This document shows, piece by piece, positions 25,416-33,701 of a stretch of 49,123 nucleotides of DNA. The DNA comes from JBEKVE01 sp049514335 (GTDB lineage: Bacteria; Actinomycetota; Acidimicrobiia; Acidimicrobiales; UBA8190): NCBI GenBank assembly GCA_049514335.1, contig JBEKVE010000003.1, positions 1 through 49,123 on the forward strand. Reading direction: 5' to 3'. Under the pieces are notes generated by a model that made no database searches, had not been told where the DNA came from, and was given only the letters and a program-made list of their open reading frames with translations. A program made the position numbers and the translations under genes. The first letter of the stretch is position 1; each line of letters begins with the position of its first letter.

Positions 25416-26576
25416 CTACGAGTTCTCGAGCGCAGCCTCGACCCGTTCGAGCATGCGGGCGGTGCAGCCTGACACCTCGACCACGGGGGCGATGTCCTCG
25501 GCCACCCGCGCCGCCAGCACGTCGAAGGCGGCACCGAGCCCGTCGCTGCGCAGCGCCACCGGTGTCCCGGCATCGCCGGCGGCCGTCATGTCGGGGTGCA
25601 GCGGCACCGTCCCCACCAGGGGTACGCCGATCTCCGCCGCCAGGCGCTCGCCCCCTCCCACGCCGAACAGCGCGTAGCTCTGGCCGTGGTCGCAGGTGAA
25701 GGCGGACATGTTCTCGACCACGCCGGCCACCCGCAGATGACCCTTGCGGGCCATGTCGGCGGCGCGTGCCGCCACCTTCTGGGCGGCCACGGGAGGCGTG
25801 GTGACCACCAGCACCTCGGTGCGGGGCAGCATGCGGGCCAGGCCCATCTGGATGTCGCCGGTCCCCGGAGGCATGTCGATGAGCAGGTAGTCGAGCGCGC
25901 CCCAGCGCACGTCCTCGAGGAATTGCTGCACGGCCCGGTTGAGGATCAGGCCCCGCCACATGATGGCGGAGTCCTCGTCGGCCAGAAACCCCATCGACAC
26001 CACCTTGAGCAGGCCGGTGCCGACCGGCTTTTCGAGGGGGATGATCTTGCGCCCCTCGGCCCGCAGCTCCCCTTGCATCCCGAGGAGGCGGGGCACCGAG
26101 AACCCCCAGATGTCTGCGTCGAGCAACCCCACCACGAGCCCTCGCCGGGCCAGGGCCACGGCCAGGTTCACGGTGACCGACGACTTCCCCACGCCGCCCT
26201 TACCCGACGACACCGCCAGCACGCGGGTGGTGGCGGGGATGTCGGTGGCGAGGGCCTTGTCCTGTTGGGCCTTGTGCCGGGCCCGGTCCATGAGGGCGGA
26301 ACGCTCCTCGGCGTCCATGACCCCCATCTCCACCTCGACCCGCTCCACCCCGGGGAGGCTCCCCACCCGGGCCTCGACGTCGGTGCGCAGCTGGGTGCGC
26401 AGGGGGCAGGCCGCCACCGTCAGGGCGACCTCCACCACCACGGTCCCGTCCGGATCGACACGGACGGCCCTGACCATCCCCAGGTCGACGATGTTGTCGC
26501 CCAGCTCGGGGTCGACGACACCCGACAGAGCGGCGCGCACCGCCTCCTCCGCCGGTGGCGAGGGATGTCGGGGCAC
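25416..26576 (-). CDS. mrp: Mrp/NBP35-type P-loop ATPase, Fe-S cluster carrier
   Basis: 386 residues. An N-terminal MIP18-like domain (DPELGDNIVDLGMVRAV, about 1-100) precedes the ATPase with deviant Walker A VSSGKGGVGKSS (123-133), LLDADIWGFSVPRLLG and LIDMPPGTGD. These define Mrp/ApbC proteins that transfer Fe-S clusters. The CxxC cluster-binding pair of many members is reduced to one Cys (MSAFTCDHGQ), so cluster handling may differ or need a dimer in another way. It is divergent from the erpA-type gene, which supports an Fe-S biogenesis role. Confidence 0.92.
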   Translation of the reverse strand: MPRHPSPPAEEAVRAALSGVVDPELGDNIVDLGMVRAVRVDPDGTVVVEVALTVAACPLRTQLRTDVEARVGSLPGVERVEVEMGVMDAEERSALMDRARHKAQQDKALATDIPATTRVLAVSSGKGGVGKSSVTVNLAVALARRGLVVGLLDADIWGFSVPRLLGMQGELRAEGRKIIPLEKPVGTGLLKVVSMGFLADEDSAIMWRGLILNRAVQQFLEDVRWGALDYLLIDMPPGTGDIQMGLARMLPRTEVLVVTTPPVAAQKVAARAADMARKGHLRVAGVVENMSAFTCDHGQSYALFGVGGGERLAAEIGVPLVGTVPLHPDMTAAGDAGTPVALRSDGLGAAFDVLAARVAEDIAPVVEVSGCTARMLERVEAALENS

Positions 26577-26747
26577 GGACCGATCCTACCGTTCACCAGG
26601 TCCGGAGCAGGTCGGCTCACCAGGTCGGCAACGGCTCGGTTCACCGGCACCGGGGTCGGCAGGCCTCGCCCTCCGGGTACAGTGGTGGTGCGAGCAGGGG
26701 TGGGCGTCGAAGCACGGCGCGCCGCCGACGAGGACAGGAGGCGTGCC

Positions 26748-27110
26748 GTGACGACGATGAGCTCGGTGAGCATCGGCAGGAAGCCGAGCGCCATCACCTT
26801 GACCGACGCCGCATCCGCCAAGGTCGCCGACCTGATCACCCAGGAGGGCAACGACGAGCTCGTCCTCAGGGTGGCCGTCCGCCCCGGCGGGTGCTCCGGC
26901 TACAGCTACGAGATGTTCTTCGACTCCGAGGTCACCGACGACGACATCGTCGACCGGCACGGCGCGGTGAGAGTGGCGGTGGACACGGCCAGCGCCGAGC
27001 TGCTGCGGGGGGCCACCCTCGACTACAGCGACGGCCTCCAGGACGCCGGGTTCCACATCTCGAATCCCAACGCCACCCGCACCTGCGGCTGCGGCTCCTC
27101 CTTCAGCTGA
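26748..27110 (+). CDS. erpA: A-type Fe-S cluster carrier/insertion protein (ErpA/IscA)
   Basis: 120 residues from GTG 26748 with AGGAGG 6 bases upstream. The three invariant cysteines are present: Cys49 in PGGCSGYSY and Cys113/Cys115 in RTCGCGSSFS. SNPNATRTCGCGSSF is the family C-terminal signature. It accepts Fe-S clusters and delivers them to apo-enzymes. A candidate -10 TACAGT is at 26679-26684. The next gene encodes a 2Fe-2S enzyme and starts at or just after this stop, an obvious client. ErpA and IscA cannot be told apart by sequence alone. Confidence 0.93.
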   Translation: MTTMSSVSIGRKPSAITLTDAASAKVADLITQEGNDELVLRVAVRPGGCSGYSYEMFFDSEVTDDDIVDRHGAVRVAVDTASAELLRGATLDYSDGLQDAGFHISNPNATRTCGCGSSFS

Positions 27111-27166
27111 GCCACCCCGGGGCGGCCGCCTCGCCGCCCACACTGTCGTTCCGCCTCGACGGGGAG

Positions 27167-28786
27167 ATGGTCGAGGTCCCCGACGACGGCTCGTCGCTCC
27201 TCGAGGTGCTGCGCGAACGGCTGGGCCGGCGATCGCCCAAAGACGGCTGCAGCCCTCAGGGCCAGTGCGGCTGTTGCACCGTGTGGGTCGACGGCGCCGC
27301 CCGCGTGGCCTGCGTGACCCCCGCCCGCCGGGTGGCGGGACGCGACATCACCACGCTCGACGGTCTCGCCCCCGAGGTGCGTGCCGCCTGGGCCGACGCC
27401 TTCACCGTCACGGGGGCGAGCCAGTGCGGGTTCTGCACGCCTGGCATCGTCATGCGCCTGGCCGGTCTGGGCACGCGCGCTGCCCGCGGCTCGCCGGACG
27501 GGGCTCCCGACACCGCTGCGGTGGAGCGGGCCCTGCTGGCCCACGTGTGCCGGTGCACGGGCTGGCGCACGGTCCTGGAGGCGGCGGGCCGGGTCTATGG
27601 CTACGAGGTGCCCGATGGCGTGACGCCACGCGACGGGCACGGCGACGCGGGAACTCGAGGGCGCGACCTGGCCGCCGCCGCCCGGCGGGCCACGCTCGAA
27701 GGGGGCGCACCCCAGACGGTGGGCCCGGCCGTGGCGTGCGGAGGCGGGGGCTTCGCCGACGACGGCGCGCCGCCCGACGCGCTGGTGGCGGTGCCCGACG
27801 GCGCCGGGGGATGGGCCGTGGCCGAGACGCTGCGCGACGCCCGGGCCCTCGTGCACGGCGTCCCCGGTCGCAACTCCACCGTGGCCCTGCACCACCCCTT
27901 GGACCTGCCCGAGGGCGACTGGGTGCTCACCCTCCAGACCGCCTTCGTGGAACCCGCCTACCTCGAGCCCGACGCGTCGTGGTGCGCACCGGGCGGTGAT
28001 CCCGCCTCGCCGCTCGCCAACGGCGGCGCTTTCGGGGGCAAGCGGTCGTCACCGGCACCCGAGGCGGCGCGACGGCTGGCCGACGAGCACGGCCGCCCGG
28101 TACGCGTGGTGCTGTCGCGCGAGGACGTGGTGCGGCTCGGGCCCAAGCGGCCACCGGTGGCCGCCGGCGTACGCGCCGACGGGACGGGGATCGTGCGCGT
28201 GGTCCACACCCCGGGGTCGGCACCGCTCGGGGCCTGGGCACGGGCGCTGGCGGAGGCGGCGCCGGGCCTGGTGGTGGAGGAGGTACCCGTCCCCGGGCCC
28301 CTCGTCTCCGCCGACCTGCGCGGGGCGGGCTGGGCCGAGGGTGCGGTCCTCATGGGCGCCCTGGAGGCGTGGCGGGCCGCAACGGTGGGTCCCGGCCATG
28401 CCGTGACGGTGCAGTCCCCGGGCGGCGCCCGGGCCACCGCCACGGTCGCCGCCGACGGTGGCGTGCGGGTGGCGGTGCGGGCGGGCGAGGTCCTCGACGA
28501 GGTGGTGCTGCGCTCGTATGTGACCGGGGCGGTGCACCAGGCGCTCGGGTGGGTCCGCAGCGAAGGGGTGGCCGTCGACGAGTCGGGGGCGGTGCTCGAC
28601 CTCACCATGCGCTCGTTCGGGATCCTCACCGCCCGTGACACGCCCCCGGTGACGGTGTCCGTCGAGGACGATCCGCGGCCGCCGGTCCCGGTCGGCGATA
28701 CCGTTTTCGCAGCCGTGGCCACCGCGGCATGGTTGGCAGCCGGCCTGCCCCCCCGGTGGCCCGTCGACCCGGGAGGTTCCCCATGA
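27167..28786 (+). CDS. Compact fusion of 2Fe-2S domain and molybdopterin-binding region, xanthine-dehydrogenase-like
   Basis: 539 residues from ATG 27167. Eight cluster cysteines typical of XdhA/CoxS-type small subunits are intact: CSPQGQCGCC (28-37), Cys49, CGFC (87-90) and CRC (128-130). From about 165 the chain continues into parts reminiscent of the large molybdopterin subunit (FADDGAPPDALVAV, FVEPAYLEPDASWCAPGG, LANGGAFGGK), but that subunit normally exceeds 700 residues, so much is missing. The start is a puzzle: the first beta strand (LSFRLDGE) lies upstream of the ATG, and no ATG, GTG or TTG precedes it nearby in frame; CTG 27143 is possible. The stop overlaps the RidA start. Substrate unknown. 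Confidence 0.75.
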   Translation: MVEVPDDGSSLLEVLRERLGRRSPKDGCSPQGQCGCCTVWVDGAARVACVTPARRVAGRDITTLDGLAPEVRAAWADAFTVTGASQCGFCTPGIVMRLAGLGTRAARGSPDGAPDTAAVERALLAHVCRCTGWRTVLEAAGRVYGYEVPDGVTPRDGHGDAGTRGRDLAAAARRATLEGGAPQTVGPAVACGGGGFADDGAPPDALVAVPDGAGGWAVAETLRDARALVHGVPGRNSTVALHHPLDLPEGDWVLTLQTAFVEPAYLEPDASWCAPGGDPASPLANGGAFGGKRSSPAPEAARRLADEHGRPVRVVLSREDVVRLGPKRPPVAAGVRADGTGIVRVVHTPGSAPLGAWARALAEAAPGLVVEEVPVPGPLVSADLRGAGWAEGAVLMGALEAWRAATVGPGHAVTVQSPGGARATATVAADGGVRVAVRAGEVLDEVVLRSYVTGAVHQALGWVRSEGVAVDESGAVLDLTMRSFGILTARDTPPVTVSVEDDPRPPVPVGDTVFAAVATAAWLAAGLPPRWPVDPGGSP

Positions 28787-29139
28787 GCATGCCGGTCGGT
28801 CCCTATTCGCCGGCGGTGCGCGCCGGGCAGTGGCTCGTGTGCTCGGGACAGCTCGGCACCCAGCAGGGTCCCGACGGTCCCGTGCTGGTGGAAGGCGGGT
28901 TCGAGGAGCAGGCCCGCCGGGCCCTCGCCAACGTGGCCTCGCTCCTGGCCGGCCGCCGCCTGGGGTGGGCCAACGTGGTGAAGACCAACGTCTACCTGGC
29001 CGACATCGCCGACTACGGCGCCTTCAACACGGTGTATCTCGAGGTGCTCGGCAACCACCGTCCCGCCCGTTCGGTGGTGGCGGTCAGCGCGCTCCCCATG
29101 GGGGCGCTGGTGGAGGTCGACGCCTGGGCCTACGCCTGA
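28783..29139 (+). CDS. RidA family (YjgF/YER057c/UK114) protein
   Basis: 118 residues from ATG 28783, which overlaps the preceding stop (ATGA) and has GGGAGG upstream. GPYSPAVRAGQWLVCSGQLG opens the chorismate-mutase-like fold, and the conserved active-site Arg lies in NHRPARSVVAVSALPMGALVEVDA. RidA proteins hydrolyse reactive enamines/imines that arise from amino-acid metabolism, as trimers. Coupling to a molybdo-flavin-type oxidase gene suggests it may clear imine products of that enzyme; this link is inference. Confidence 0.92.
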   Translation: MSMPVGPYSPAVRAGQWLVCSGQLGTQQGPDGPVLVEGGFEEQARRALANVASLLAGRRLGWANVVKTNVYLADIADYGAFNTVYLEVLGNHRPARSVVAVSALPMGALVEVDAWAYA

Positions 29140-29163
29140 GCGACGGCCCTTCGGCCGCCACAG

Positions 29164-29844
29164 TCAGGGGACCCAGGTGCCCTGACCGAAGCGGTAGCCC
29201 ACCGAGCGCACCGTCTCGATCAGGTGGGCGTGCTCCTCGCCCAGCTTGGCCCGCAGGCGACGGACATGGACATCGACGGTGCGGGCACCGCCGTAGTACT
29301 CGTAGCCCCACACCCGGCTGAGCAGTGTCTCGCGGGTGAAGACCTTGCCCGGGCGCGCCGCCAAGAAGCGCAGCAGCTCGTACTCCATGAACGTGAGGTC
29401 GAGGGCCCGGCCCGCCACCGCCGCCTGGTACGTCTCGAGGTTGAGCACGAGCGGGCCGTGCTCGATGAGCTCGGGACGAAGCCCCCGCCCCGTGCGCCAG
29501 AACAGGTGGGCCAGCCGGGCCGCCACCTCGTCGCCGCGCGCTGGCAGGACGCAGAAGTCGTCGAACTGGTCCTCGCGCAGGTGCAGGTCGGCCAGTTGGC
29601 CCGCCCCCACCACCAGCAGCAGGGGGCGCAGGGGGACGTCGCGGGCCCGCACCAACCGGCACAGCGCAAAGGCGCCGGTGGCGTCGGTCTCGGCGTAGAC
29701 CACGGCGCCGGCCCAGCCGTCCTCGGGCTCGTCCGACTCGGCGTGCTCGGGACGGGCGACCGCCTTCCACGGGTACCCGGCCCGCTCGAGGGACAGGGCG
29801 ATCTCAGCCGGGAACGGCTCGGGATAGCAGAGCAATGGCTCCAT
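29164..29844 (-). CDS. glnR: GlnR-like orphan OmpR-family regulator
   Basis: 226 residues. The C-terminal winged helix is nearly canonical: LDLTFMEYELLRFLAARPGK, then FTRETLLSRVWGYEYYGG and RTVDVHVRRLRAKLG, very like actinobacterial GlnR. The N-terminal half is receiver-like but has no clear phospho-Asp site, also a GlnR trait, so control is probably not by phosphorylation. The gene follows a glutamine synthetase gene by 51 bp in the same direction and lies near the main glnA. GlnR controls nitrogen assimilation, and phased half-sites are present between the two synthetase genes. The name is based on similarity and context. Confidence 0.8.
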   Translation of the reverse strand: MEPLLCYPEPFPAEIALSLERAGYPWKAVARPEHAESDEPEDGWAGAVVYAETDATGAFALCRLVRARDVPLRPLLLVVGAGQLADLHLREDQFDDFCVLPARGDEVAARLAHLFWRTGRGLRPELIEHGPLVLNLETYQAAVAGRALDLTFMEYELLRFLAARPGKVFTRETLLSRVWGYEYYGGARTVDVHVRRLRAKLGEEHAHLIETVRSVGYRFGQGTWVP

Positions 29845-29895
29845 CAGCTGTGGTGACTCCTCGGTCCGTGCCTGTCCGGCGCGACGCCCGCCCGA

Positions 29896-31230
29896 TTACA
29901 GGAGCGGGAAGTACCGGTCGAGCTCGAACTGACTGATGTGGGTCTTGTAGGCGGCCCACTCGGCCCGCTTGTTGCGGATGAACCATTCGAAGACGTGCTC
30001 ACCGAGCGCCTCGGCCACGAGCTCGGAGCGCTCCATCTCGTCCACGGCCTCGTTGAGGCTCCCCGGCAGGGGCCGGATGCTCTCGGCGGCGAGCTCCTCG
30101 GCGGTCATGGTGAAGAGGTTGGCGGCCGCCTCGCGGGGAAGCTCGTAGCCTTCCTCCACGCCCTTGAGCCCCGCCGCCATGATGACGGCGAAGGCCAGGT
30201 AGGGGTTGCAGGCGGTGTCGGGCGAGCGGTACTCCACACGGGTCGACTCGTGCTTGTTGTGCTTCACCACCGGGACCCGCACGAGTGCGGAGCGGTTGTT
30301 GCGGGCCCACGACACGTGGATGGGGGCCTCGTAGCCGGTGACCAGGCGCTTGTAGGAGTTCACCCACTGGTTGGTCACCGCCGTGATCTCGTGGGCGTGA
30401 CGCAGCAGGCCGGCGGTGAACTGCTTGGCCACCCGCGACATGCCGTAGGGGTCGTCGGCGTCGAAGAAGGCGTTGGTGTCACCCTCGAACAGCGACAGGT
30501 GGGTGTGCATCCCCGAGCCCTGGACCCCCACCAGCGGCTTGGGCATGAAGCTGGCGTGCACGCCCTGGCGCTGGGCGATCTCCTTCACCACGAGGCGCAC
30601 CGTCATGACGGTGTCGGCCATGGAGAGGGCGTCGGTGTAGCGGAGGTCGATCTCGTGCTGACTGGGGGCGTCCTCGTGCTGGGCGTGCTCGACGGGGATA
30701 CCCATGTCCTCCAGGGTGAGCACGCTGTGCTTGCGCATGTCGCTCGCCACGTCGGTGGCGGTCAGCTCGAAGTACGAGCCGCTGTCGAGCGGCACCGGCG
30801 CCTGGGTCGGGTCCGAGCCGGCGAAGTAGAAGTACTCGATCTCGGGCGAGGCGAAGAAGGTGAAGCCACGCTCACGGGCGCGGTCCAGGTTCCGGCGCAG
30901 CACATGGCGTGGGCACCCCTCGAAGGGGGTGCCGTCGAGGTTGAAGATGTCGCAGAACACGCGGGCGACGGGTGCCTCGTCGGGGTGCCAGGGCAGGATC
31001 TGGAACGTCTTGGGATCGGGCCGGGCGAGGACGTCGCTCTCCTGGACCCGGGAGAAGCCGTCGATGGCCGATCCGTCGAAGGTCATGCCCTCCTCGAGGG
31101 CGTTCTGGAGCTCGGCCGGCGTGATGGCGAAGGTCTTGGCCGTGCCGAGCACATCGGTGAACCACAGCTGGACGAAGCGGACGGCCCGTTCCTCGACCGT
31201 CCTGAGCACGTATTCCTGCTGGCTCCGCAT
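29896..31230 (-). CDS. glnA2: Glutamine synthetase, type I (GlnA2-like)
   Basis: 444 residues, the length of mycobacterial GlnA2. It has the N-terminal beta-grasp (FVQLWFTDVLGTAK, TFDGSAIDGF) and catalytic-barrel motifs SPEIEYF, KPLVGVQGSGMHTHLSLF, TNQWVNSYKRLV and RVEYRSPDTACNPYLAF. It catalyses ATP-dependent formation of glutamine from glutamate and ammonia, or possibly a gamma-glutamyl-amine variant reaction known for some actinobacterial paralogues. No clear adenylylation site of the GlnA1 type is seen. It is divergent from glnA and followed by the GlnR-like gene, so it is probably co-transcribed with the regulator. Confidence 0.93.
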   Translation of the reverse strand: MRSQQEYVLRTVEERAVRFVQLWFTDVLGTAKTFAITPAELQNALEEGMTFDGSAIDGFSRVQESDVLARPDPKTFQILPWHPDEAPVARVFCDIFNLDGTPFEGCPRHVLRRNLDRARERGFTFFASPEIEYFYFAGSDPTQAPVPLDSGSYFELTATDVASDMRKHSVLTLEDMGIPVEHAQHEDAPSQHEIDLRYTDALSMADTVMTVRLVVKEIAQRQGVHASFMPKPLVGVQGSGMHTHLSLFEGDTNAFFDADDPYGMSRVAKQFTAGLLRHAHEITAVTNQWVNSYKRLVTGYEAPIHVSWARNNRSALVRVPVVKHNKHESTRVEYRSPDTACNPYLAFAVIMAAGLKGVEEGYELPREAAANLFTMTAEELAAESIRPLPGSLNEAVDEMERSELVAEALGEHVFEWFIRNKRAEWAAYKTHISQFELDRYFPLL

Positions 31231-31320
31231 GTCTCCTCCGCTGCCGTCACCAGGGTTCCGGGGAGACCGGACCCTGCCGCTCCACCAGTGTCGCAGGCGT
31301 GGGAGGGGAGCGCGGGCGAG

Positions 31321-31358
31321 TTCATACGCCGTTTACAGACCGGCAACGAGCGGGAAAC
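31321..31358 (+). promoter_or_regulatory. Four 11-bp-phased half-sites resembling a GlnR box
   Basis: TTCAT (31321), TTTAC (31332), GCAAC (31343) and GAAAC (31354) start exactly 11 bp apart. The last three end in AC, giving AC-n9-AC-n9-AC, matching the alternating GTnAC / GAAAC halves reported for GlnR sites. The first half is degenerate. The site lies 91-128 bp before glnA2 and 231 bp before glnA, in the 359-bp divergent spacer. The rest of the spacer shows no gene. Confidence 0.55.
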
Positions 31359-31589
31359 CCCGTCATGGAAGGCTGCGGCCGGCGGCGGAGGGGCGATTGC
31401 TCCTCCGCGTCGGCGTGGACTTGTGACGTGGCCCACCAGCCACCACCATGGTGCCGCCACGGGGGGCTCCGAGGGTCGCAGGCCCGGCCCCCGAGGTCCC
31501 GCCGAGCCGGGTGACCGGAGCCGCCGGGTGCAGGGCCTGGCGAAGCGACAGAATCAACGACCACAGACCAGCCGAATCAAGGAGGACCC

Positions 31590-33011
31590 GTGCAGCAGCG
31601 GACCCCGGCGGAGGTACTCCGCTTGGTCAAGGACGAAGGCATCGAGATCGTGGATGTCCGCTTCGTCGACCTGCCTGGCCTGATGCAGCACTTCTCTGTC
31701 CCCGCCCATGCGCTGACCGAGGACGTGTTCGAAGAGGGCTTCGGGTTCGACGGCTCGTCGATCCGAGGATTCCAGGAGATCCAGGAGTCGGACATGCTCC
31801 TCATGCCCGACCCCAACACCGCCGTCATCGACCCGTTCCGTGAGCACCGCACCATGAACGTCAACTGCTTCGTGCGCGATCCCGTGACACTCGAGCCGTA
31901 TTCGCGCGACCCCCGCTACGTGGCGTCGAAGGCGGAGGCGTACCTCGGGACGACGGGGCTGGCCGACACCTGCTACTTCGGGCCCGAGGCCGAGTTCTTC
32001 ATCTTCAACGACGTCCGTTACTCCCAGGACCAGCGCCACGCCTTCTACCAGGTGGACTCGGTCGAGGGGAACTGGAACACCGGCGCCGACGAAGGACCCA
32101 ACCTCGGGTACAAGATCCGTCCCAAGGAGGGGTACTTCCCCGTGCCTCCGGCGGACCACTTCCAGGACCTGCGCTCGGAGATGATCCTCACCATGGAGCG
32201 GCTCGGCATCGAGATCGAGGTGCAGCACCACGAGGTGGCCACCGCCGGTCAGGCCGAGATCGACATGCGCTTCGACACGCTGCTCGTCATGGCGGACAAG
32301 CTCATGCTGTACAAGTACGTGGTGAAGAACGTGGCACGCGCCGCGGGATTCACGGCGACGTTCATGCCCAAGCCCCTGTTCCAGGACAACGGGTCGGGCA
32401 TGCACTGCCACCAGTCCCTGTGGAAGGACGGCAACCCCCTCTTCTACGGCGACGGCTACGGCGGCCTGTCCGACATGGGGCGGTGGTACATCGGTGGTCT
32501 GCTCAAGCACGCTCGTGCGGTGCTGGCTTTCGCCGCCCCCACCACCAACTCCTACAAGCGACTGGTGCCGGGCTACGAGGCGCCCGTGAACCTGGTGTAC
32601 TCGCAGCGCAACCGATCGGCGGCCTGCCGTATCCCGCTCTACTCCCAGAGCCCCAAGGCCAAGCGCGTCGAGTTCCGGTGCCCCGACCCGTCCTGCAACC
32701 CGTACCTGGCGTTCTCCGCCATGCTCATGGCCGGGCTCGACGGGGTGCAGAACCGGATCGAGCCGCCCGACCCGGTGGACAAGGACCTCTACGACCTCCC
32801 ACCGGAGCAGCTGGCGCAGGTGCCGCAGGTACCGGACTCGCTCGACGCCGCGCTCGACGCCCTCGAGGCCGACCACGACTTCCTGAAGGCGGGTGGAGTG
32901 TTCACCGACGACCTCATCGACACGTGGGTCGAGTACAAGCGACTCAACGAAGTCGACGCCGTCCGGCTGCGGCCCCACCCGTGGGAGTTCATGCTCTACT
33001 ACGACATCTGA
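31590..33011 (+). CDS. glnA: Glutamine synthetase, type I (GlnA), adenylylatable
   Basis: 473 residues from GTG 31590, with AAGGAGG five bases upstream. All GSI signatures are present: GFGFDGSSIRGFQ, FGPEAEFFIF, KPLFQDNGSGMHCHQSL, APTTNSYKRLVPGYEAP and RVEFRCPDPSCNPYLAFS. The insert around the adenylylation loop is intact, with the modified Tyr in DKDLYDLPPEQ, so GlnE-type covalent control is expected. It forms a dodecamer that makes glutamine for biosynthesis. It is transcribed away from glnA2 through a spacer holding GlnR-like half-sites and ends in a strong terminator. Confidence 0.97.
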   Translation: MQQRTPAEVLRLVKDEGIEIVDVRFVDLPGLMQHFSVPAHALTEDVFEEGFGFDGSSIRGFQEIQESDMLLMPDPNTAVIDPFREHRTMNVNCFVRDPVTLEPYSRDPRYVASKAEAYLGTTGLADTCYFGPEAEFFIFNDVRYSQDQRHAFYQVDSVEGNWNTGADEGPNLGYKIRPKEGYFPVPPADHFQDLRSEMILTMERLGIEIEVQHHEVATAGQAEIDMRFDTLLVMADKLMLYKYVVKNVARAAGFTATFMPKPLFQDNGSGMHCHQSLWKDGNPLFYGDGYGGLSDMGRWYIGGLLKHARAVLAFAAPTTNSYKRLVPGYEAPVNLVYSQRNRSAACRIPLYSQSPKAKRVEFRCPDPSCNPYLAFSAMLMAGLDGVQNRIEPPDPVDKDLYDLPPEQLAQVPQVPDSLDAALDALEADHDFLKAGGVFTDDLIDTWVEYKRLNEVDAVRLRPHPWEFMLYYDI

Positions 33012-33059
33012 GAAGGCCCGGTATACGGGGTTCCGGCTGTTGTCCGAGTCTGGAAACTG

Positions 33060-33087
33060 AAAGGGCGGCCCGAGAGGGCCGCCTTTT
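33060..33087 (+). terminator. Rho-independent terminator of glnA
   Basis: GGCGGCCC (33064-33071), loop GAGA, GGGCCGCC (33076-33083) form a perfect 8-bp stem. The stem is flanked by AAAG and followed by TTTT, which can extend it. It lies 49 bp after the glnA stop and is the clearest intrinsic terminator in the window. Confidence 0.9.
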
Positions 33088-33173
33088 CGTGTGACGGCTC
33101 CTCCAGCAGGCAACCGGCTCGAGTGCCTCGTGAGCGCCCCGCCGGGGTGTGTCGTGCTGTGCCGTACCGGAGA

Positions 33174-33605
33174 TCACGACGGTGGGCGCCACCCTCTGGC
33201 CAGGGTCGTCTGGCCCACTTCGATCAGGTGGCCATCGGGATCACGGAGGTAGCAGCGCCACTCGGTGGCGTGCTTCTTCGGTGGCGTCAGGAATTGCGCG
33301 CCCCGCTGGCTCCACTCGGCGTACACCGCGTGGATGTCCGCCACCCTGATGTTGAGGAAGCTGTTCACCCGATCCGGATCCGTCGGTGTCTCGAGGGTCA
33401 CGGCCGGCTTGTCGTCGGTCGGACCTCCGCCGAGGTTGATGATGATCCAGCCGTTTGCCAGCGCCACGTACGTCACCTCGTCATCAGCCTCGCCCGAGAC
33501 GACGGTCTTTCCACCGAGGACGTCGGTGTAGAAGCGGCGAGAACGTTCGACATCGTCTGAGACGATGAAGTGGGCCAAGACCAATTCCTGGTGGTTCGTG
33601 CTCAT
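33174..33605 (-). CDS. VOC family (glyoxalase/bleomycin-resistance-like) protein
   Basis: 143 residues from ATG 33605 with GGAGG upstream; a longer in-frame extension lies antisense to the methyltransferase gene and is rejected. LAHFIVSDDVERSRRFYTDVLGG opens the first beta-alpha-beta unit. The second ends in WRCYLRDPDGHLIEVGQTT, where the Glu is a usual metal ligand. VOC proteins include lyases, dioxygenases and drug-binding proteins, so the role is open. It is divergent from the methyltransferase gene. Confidence 0.88.
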   Translation of the reverse strand: MSTNHQELVLAHFIVSDDVERSRRFYTDVLGGKTVVSGEADDEVTYVALANGWIIINLGGGPTDDKPAVTLETPTDPDRVNSFLNIRVADIHAVYAEWSQRGAQFLTPPKKHATEWRCYLRDPDGHLIEVGQTTLARGWRPPS

Positions 33606-33701
33606 CCTGCCCTCCGTCGTCGGAACCCGCTCCATCGTCGCGCCGAGCACCGCGTGTCGCGCCTCGTGCCGAGACGGGGGAAAAGCTGTCAGGCTCTGGG
33701 G

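Noticed and set aside
26593..26646. Three TCACC repeats between mrp and erpA as an operator
   Set aside because: Spacing of 24 and 25 bp is not helically regular and the motif is common in this GC-rich DNA.
29938..31683. Plus-strand frame of 581 residues
   Set aside because: Antisense to glnA2; rich in His, Gly, Val and Arg with no family features. High GC creates long shadow frames.
31554..33113. Minus-strand frame of 519 residues
   Set aside because: Antisense shadow of glnA.
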